Source of the DNA: JBEKJU01 sp050011095
GTDB lineage: Bacteria; Desulfobacterota; Syntrophorhabdia; Syntrophorhabdales; WCHB1-27
Assembly: GCA_050011095.1 (NCBI GenBank)
Contig: JBEKJU010000050.1
Span: 1-27,334 of the forward strand
DNA: 27,334 nucleotides
Direction: 5' to 3'
Positions 22,631-27,334 of the stretch are shown in pieces. Position 1 is the first letter of the stretch, and every line of letters begins with the position of its first letter. The position numbers were made by a program, and so were the translations under genes. The notes under the pieces were generated by a model, which worked only from the letters and a program-made list of their open reading frames with translations, was not told the DNA's origin and made no database searches.

Positions 22631-23661
22631 ACATACTGATACTTGGCGTCAATGGATTCATCGGAAACAGCCTGGCCAGCCGTATTCTCCAGGAGACGGA
22701 TTGGGAGGTCTACGGCATGGACATACGGGACGACAAGCTGGACAAGTGCCACGGCAACCGGTGCTTTCACTTCGTCGAGGGCGACATATCGATAAACAAG
22801 GAATGGATAGAATATCACGTAAAGAAATGCGATGTCGTTCTTCCCCTCGTCGCCATAGCCACGCCCGCTACGTACGTGAGGGAGCCCCTCAGGGTCTTCG
22901 GCCTCGATTTCGAGGAGAATCTCCAGGTTGTCCGGCAGTGCGTGAAGTACAACAGAAGATTGATCTTCCCCTCCACCTCCGAGGTCTACGGCATGTGCCC
23001 GGACGAGGAGTTCGACGAGGACGAAAGCCCCCTCGTCGTCGGACCGATCAACAAGCAGCGATGGATCTACAGCGTATCGAAGCAGCTCCTCGACCGGGTC
23101 ATATGGGCATACGGCTTCCAGAAGGGCCTTCGCTTCACCCTATTCCGGCCATTCAACTGGATAGGCCCGAAGCTCGACGATCTCACCCTTGAGCCGGAAA
23201 AGGAAGGGAGTTCCAGGGTTGTCACCCAGTTCATCTCCAGCCTCATTCACGGCGAGGCCATCCGGCTGGTCGACGGGGGCGAGCAGAAAAGGTGCTTCAC
23301 CTACGTGGATGACGGCATCGACGGGCTCATGAAGATCATCGAGAACAGGAACGATATCTGCAACGGGCAGATCTTCAACCTGGGAAACCCCCGGAACGAG
23401 GCGACCATCAGGGAGCTCGCCCATAAGCTCCGGGACATCTTTGTCGGCTACTACGGGGACAGCAAGGGGCACAAGCCCCCGGACATCATGGAGGTCTCTT
23501 CAAAAGACTTCTACGGCAAGGGGTATCAGGACATAGACCGCAGGGTTCCGTCCATCAGGAAGGCCAGGGAGATCCTGGGGTGGGAGCCGACGGTGGACCT
23601 TGACACGGCGCTTCGGAAGACCGTGGAGTACTATCTGGAGGCAGGCCCGAACGCGCGATGA
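22627..23661 (+). CDS. UDP-glucuronate 4-decarboxylase (ArnA C-terminal half as a separate protein)
   Basis: This 344-residue short-chain dehydrogenase-type enzyme matches the C-terminal domain of ArnA, which oxidises and decarboxylates UDP-glucuronate to UDP-4-keto-pentose. Motifs: NAD-binding LILGVNGFIGNSLASRIL, FPSTSEVYGMC (S and E119), RWIYSVSKQLLDRVIWAYG (Y148, K152), LFRPFNWIGPKLD, KRCFTYVDDGIDGL and YGKGYQDIDRRVPSIRKA, all very close to E. coli ArnA. The start is TTG 22627, with AGGAGG 6 bp before it and overlapping the formyltransferase stop (TTGA). The ketone product would next be aminated by ArnB, which is not in the window. Repeat B begins 3 bp after its stop. Confidence 0.92.
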   Translation: MNILILGVNGFIGNSLASRILQETDWEVYGMDIRDDKLDKCHGNRCFHFVEGDISINKEWIEYHVKKCDVVLPLVAIATPATYVREPLRVFGLDFEENLQVVRQCVKYNRRLIFPSTSEVYGMCPDEEFDEDESPLVVGPINKQRWIYSVSKQLLDRVIWAYGFQKGLRFTLFRPFNWIGPKLDDLTLEPEKEGSSRVVTQFISSLIHGEAIRLVDGGEQKRCFTYVDDGIDGLMKIIENRNDICNGQIFNLGNPRNEATIRELAHKLRDIFVGYYGDSKGHKPPDIMEVSSKDFYGKGYQDIDRRVPSIRKAREILGWEPTVDLDTALRKTVEYYLEAGPNAR

Positions 23662-23663
23662 AT

Positions 23664-23791
23664 CATACCGGGTTGCATTCAAAGTCACATCGAGGCGACG
23701 ACGAGGAGCCGACGTAGGCGTACATCGTAGTACGTCGAGGAGAGCGACGAGGAGACAACGAAGATGGGGCGAGGAAGGCGACTCGGTAAGG
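23664..23791 (+). repeat. Repeat B copy 2, inside the arn operon
   Basis: It starts CATACCGGGTTG right after the decarboxylase stop. Its two ends are imperfectly inverted (about 19 of 28 positions), with a central GTACATCGTAGTAC palindrome near 23719. The segment 23731-23770 is almost identical to 11176-11215. The right end overlaps the start of arnD. Confidence 0.6.
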
Positions 23792-24699
23792 TCATAGGGC
23801 TCGAGGTCCACGTAGACACCTTCGAGGGGATGCGCCACGGCGTGCCTCGCCTCCTCGATCTTTTCGAGAAGTACCGCGTGGCGGTCAGCTTCTTCGTCCC
23901 CATGGGGAAAGACCATACGGGTTGGACCATAAAGAGGGTCATCACCCGGCCGGGCTTTCTCTCGAAGGCGCAGAGGGCGGGACCCCTCAAGACGTACGGC
24001 CTCAAGACCCTGATGAGGGGACTCCTCCTGCCCGGCGCCGAGATCGCCAAACGGCATCATGGCCTGCTTCGCGAGATCACGGACCGGGGCCACGAACTTG
24101 GCATTCACGGGCTCGACCACGTCTACTGGCACGACCACATCAAGCACATGGACAGGGATCGCACCGAGAAGATACTCCAGAAGGCGGTCTCGGTGTACGA
24201 GGCCCTCCTCGGCAAAAAACCCCTCTCCTTCGCGGCCCCCGGCTGGATGATCAACGCCCACGCCCTTGCCTTTTTTGAGGAGCACGGTTTTGCCTACACT
24301 AGCGACACACGGGGTCTCACACCGTTCTACCCGCGCATGGGAGGCAGGACATTCAAGGTCATCCAGCTCCCCTCGACGCTGCCCACACTCGACGAGATGG
24401 TGGGGCTCGAGGGGGATGATCCGCTTGGCCTGGCACGCTTTTTCGCCCGATCGCTCACGGACGGGCTCAACATTATCTCCGTCCATACGGAGCTTGAGGG
24501 CAACCGTTGGACCGGTTTCCTCGCCTCGTTCATCGAGCAGTCCCTTGAGCGGGCTTACCAATATGAGAGGCTCATCGATATAGCCGCATCGATACGGGCA
24601 GAAGGTAACCTGCCCGTATGCGACTGTCTCTACGGCACCATCCGGGGAAGGGCTGGAGAGGTGACCCTGCAGGGTGGGATTCGGGCCCCCCTTGCTTAA
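23764..24699 (+). CDS. arnD: 4-deoxy-4-formamido-L-arabinose-phosphoundecaprenol deformylase, ArnD-like
   Basis: This 311-residue protein of the polysaccharide deacetylase (NodB) fold should remove the formyl group from undecaprenyl-phosphate-Ara4FN. Matches to ArnD include GLEVHVDTFEGMRHGVPRLL, VSFFVPMGKDHTG, GHELGIHGLDHVYWH (metal-binding histidines near 119-125), AAPGWMINAHAL, IQLPSTLPTLDEMVG and ISVHTELEG. E. coli ArnD has IDVDT where this protein has VHVDT, so one acidic residue is changed. ATG 23764 and its GGAGA lie within repeat B, and the first ~7 residues (MGRGRRL) come from the repeat; homologues start at about GKVIGL. It completes the donor pathway before ArnT. Confidence 0.85.
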   Translation: MGRGRRLGKVIGLEVHVDTFEGMRHGVPRLLDLFEKYRVAVSFFVPMGKDHTGWTIKRVITRPGFLSKAQRAGPLKTYGLKTLMRGLLLPGAEIAKRHHGLLREITDRGHELGIHGLDHVYWHDHIKHMDRDRTEKILQKAVSVYEALLGKKPLSFAAPGWMINAHALAFFEEHGFAYTSDTRGLTPFYPRMGGRTFKVIQLPSTLPTLDEMVGLEGDDPLGLARFFARSLTDGLNIISVHTELEGNRWTGFLASFIEQSLERAYQYERLIDIAASIRAEGNLPVCDCLYGTIRGRAGEVTLQGGIRAPLA

Positions 24700-24710
24700 G
24701 CAGGGGCCCG
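24682..24710 (+). terminator. Hairpin at the end of arnD
   Basis: CGGGCCCC (24682-24689) and GGGGCCCG (24703-24710) form an 8-bp stem that includes the arnD stop codon; the loop holds the palindrome TGCTTAAGCA. No T-run follows, so it is either a weak terminator or an mRNA-end stabiliser. Confidence 0.4.
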
Positions 24711-24729
24711 TGTAGTCTCGAAAAAAGCC

Positions 24730-24930
24730 TTAATGGCGCCTGTCCCAATCCTCGTGGTGCCCCTCGGGGCCCCTATGGCCCTCGTCTCCGTGTCCCTCCC
24801 AGTGTCTTTCGCGCTCCCATCTGGACCAGTTCTTTTTCAGCTGTCCGTATGGTATGCGCTCACGGCCGGGCAATATCCTCCGGTAGTCGGCAGGAGCGAC
24901 ACCAGGGCGGGGGAAATTCGCACCGGGCAT
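24730..24930 (-). CDS. Possible small His- and Arg-rich protein, or remnant
   Basis: I do not recognise this 66-residue frame. From ATG 24930 it reads MPGANFPRPG, then ILPGRERIPYGQLKKNW, and ends in a strongly charged tail rich in histidine, glutamate and arginine (HWEGHGDEGH, then GHHEDWDRRH). Such tails occur in small exported proteins of delta-proteobacteria, but no signal peptide is seen here, so it may be the 3' part of a broken gene. It has no clear promoter or ribosome-binding site and lies beyond the groEL terminator. A TTTTTT run follows its stop. It is the only coding candidate in the 335-bp gap between arnD and groEL. Confidence 0.3.
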   Translation of the reverse strand: MPGANFPRPGVAPADYRRILPGRERIPYGQLKKNWSRWERERHWEGHGDEGHRGPEGHHEDWDRRH

Positions 24931-24973
24931 TCGTGAACCGCCCGCGACTGGCGGGTATTGGTGAGACCGGGGC

Positions 24974-25000
24974 AAAAAAGAGGGGGCTCAAAGGCCCCCC
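24974..25000 (-). terminator. Intrinsic terminator of groESL
   Basis: On the minus strand GGGGGGC (24994-25000) pairs with GCCCCCT (24981-24987) around a 6-base loop, and a TTTTTT run (24974-24979) follows after one base. It lies 35 bp after the groEL stop. Confidence 0.75.
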
Positions 25001-25034
25001 GATCTTAAGCTTCCCGCGTATGCTCTTCCGCCCC

Positions 25035-26666
<1,632 letters not shown>

Positions 26667-26685
26667 TATATGCCCCTCCTTAATA

Positions 26686-26976
26686 TTAATCTTCGATTAT
26701 GGCAAGAACGTCGTCTTCCCGCAAAATGAGATGCTCCTCACCCTCGATCTTTATCTCGGTTCCTGAATATTTGCCGAAAAGGATCTTGTCACCAACTTTA
26801 ACCGATAGTGGCGATTTCTGGCCGCTTTCGAGGACCTTGCCATCCCCTACCGCGATCACCCGCCCTTCCTGGGGCTTTTCTTTGGCTGCATCGGGGATGA
26901 TGATTCCCCCCTTTGTCTTCTCCTCCTCTTCGAGCCTCTTGACTACGAGTCTGTCCTGCAATGGCTTGACTTTCAT
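26686..26976 (-). CDS. groES: 10-kDa co-chaperonin GroES
   Basis: This 96-residue co-chaperonin caps the GroEL ring. It begins MKVKPLQDRLVVKRLEEEEK, has the mobile-loop region TKGGIIIPDAAKEKPQEG (about 21-38), VIAVGDGKV, and KVGDKILFGKYSGTEIK, ending REDDVLAIIED. The ATG at 26976 has AAAGGAGTG about 7 bp upstream; longer readings to 27021 are not family-like. It is first in the operon; a strong promoter and a CIRCE-like inverted repeat lie in its leader region, suggesting heat-shock control by HrcA. Confidence 0.97.
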   Translation of the reverse strand: MKVKPLQDRLVVKRLEEEEKTKGGIIIPDAAKEKPQEGRVIAVGDGKVLESGQKSPLSVKVGDKILFGKYSGTEIKIEGEEHLILREDDVLAIIED

Positions 26977-27007
26977 CGTATCACACTCCTTTCTTGATTT
27001 TTGGTGA

Positions 27008-27034
27008 TTAGCAATATGCAAAGGTTATTGCCAA
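27008..27034. promoter_or_regulatory. CIRCE-like inverted repeat upstream of groES
   Basis: TTAGCAATA, nine bases, TATTGCCAA: the 9-N9-9 layout of the CIRCE operator (TTAGCACTC-N9-GAGTGCTAA), with about 13 of 18 arm positions matching by eye. It covers the predicted start site of groES transcription, where HrcA would block it. The divergence from consensus makes this tentative. Confidence 0.45.
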
Positions 27035-27038
27035 AAAT

Positions 27039-27068
27039 AATATAATAGCTGTCCCGCTTTCTTGTCAA
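27039..27068 (-). promoter_or_regulatory. groESL promoter
   Basis: On the minus strand a perfect TTGACA (27063-27068), an 18-bp spacer and TATATT (27039-27044, 5 of 6). The start would be near 27032, giving a leader of about 56 nt. This is a sigma70-type site; no sigma32-type box was noticed. Confidence 0.6.
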
Positions 27069-27189
27069 TAGCTGCGCGTCATTTTTTTCGGGTAAGGCCG
27101 GATGCCGTCTTCTCGCTATTATGATTGCACACATGAAAAAGAAGGGCCCGCGGATAGCTGCCCTGCAAGTTGAGAGAGGCCGGACCTTA

Positions 27190-27334
27190 GGGCTCGTCAG
27201 AAAATAAATGGACCATCTGGCTCGTCTTTTTGTCCGCCCGCTTCGTTGCGAAAAGGTCATGTACATCCAGTACATTTGGCCTTTCCGCGCCTCGCCGATC
27301 GGCCAAAAATCCTTCGCCATCTGACTCATTTATT
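27190..27334 (+). repeat. Repeat A copy 2 (cut by the window end)
   Basis: It starts GGGCTCGTCAG, preceded by TTA, and follows copy 1 (11007) to the end of the window with about 6 differences in 145 positions. If full length it would end near 27347. It lies about 120 bp behind the groESL promoter. Short frames inside it are not considered genes. Confidence 0.75.

Noticed and set aside
26973..27329. A 118-codon minus-strand frame into repeat A
   Set aside because: It joins repeat A, the groES upstream region and the groES start without domain similarity; repeat A is judged non-coding.

Overview
This GC-rich window reads as chromosome from a strictly anaerobic, probably syntrophic, Gram-negative bacterium. 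The inference rests on three things: a methanogen-type (group 3c, Mvh-like) [NiFe] hydrogenase tied to flavin/iron-sulfur electron transfer, beta-oxidation genes with an electron transfer flavoprotein, and an arn lipid A-modification operon. A Syntrophorhabdus-like member of the Desulfobacterota would fit, but no rRNA or other phylogenetic marker is present to prove it.

Layout. 1-4439 (+): a 5'-truncated flavoprotein with ferredoxin and MvhD domains, the hydrogenase small and large subunits, and a hydrogenase maturation protease. 4677-8579 (+): thiolase, enoyl-CoA hydratase, EtfB and EtfA, then a zinc-ribbon membrane protein (8623-9303). 9368-10957 (+): a selenium/sulfur-type cluster made of a decayed yedF (TusA-like) remnant, a cysteine desulfurase and a DUF3343 protein. 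11236-11706 (-) and 11835-12506 (+) are two HAD-superfamily phosphatase-like genes. 12457-17159 (-) is a tightly overlapping operon DUF465-ilvB-ilvH-ilvC-psd-pssA, in which ilvB carries a frameshifting internal deletion. 17339-17743 (-) is a RelB/DinJ antitoxin with a deleted YafQ-type toxin. 18249-19055 (-) is a methyltransferase. 19253-24699 (+) is an arn operon (arnT, arnC, ArnA formyltransferase, ArnA decarboxylase, arnD) with arnA split into two genes and no arnB, arnE or arnF in view. 25035-26976 (-) is groES-groEL with a promoter, a CIRCE-like inverted repeat and an intrinsic terminator.

Running through this are non-coding repeats. Repeat A is a 158-bp inverted-repeat element at 11007-11164, with a second copy entering at 27190 and cut by the window edge. 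Repeat B is found at 10964-11228 (with A nested inside it) and at 23664-23791 inside the arn operon, plus a solo end at 9507-9531 inside the yedF remnant. The arn copy of B appears to supply the ribosome-binding site, start codon and first codons of arnD. A further large inverted repeat lies at 17817-17936.

Three genes here (yedF, ilvB and the toxin) are broken by deletion or truncation, while their neighbours are intact. Several first-of-operon genes have sigma70-like promoters so close to the start codon that their transcripts would be leaderless or nearly so. No tRNA, rRNA, CRISPR array, phage gene or intact transposase was recognised.
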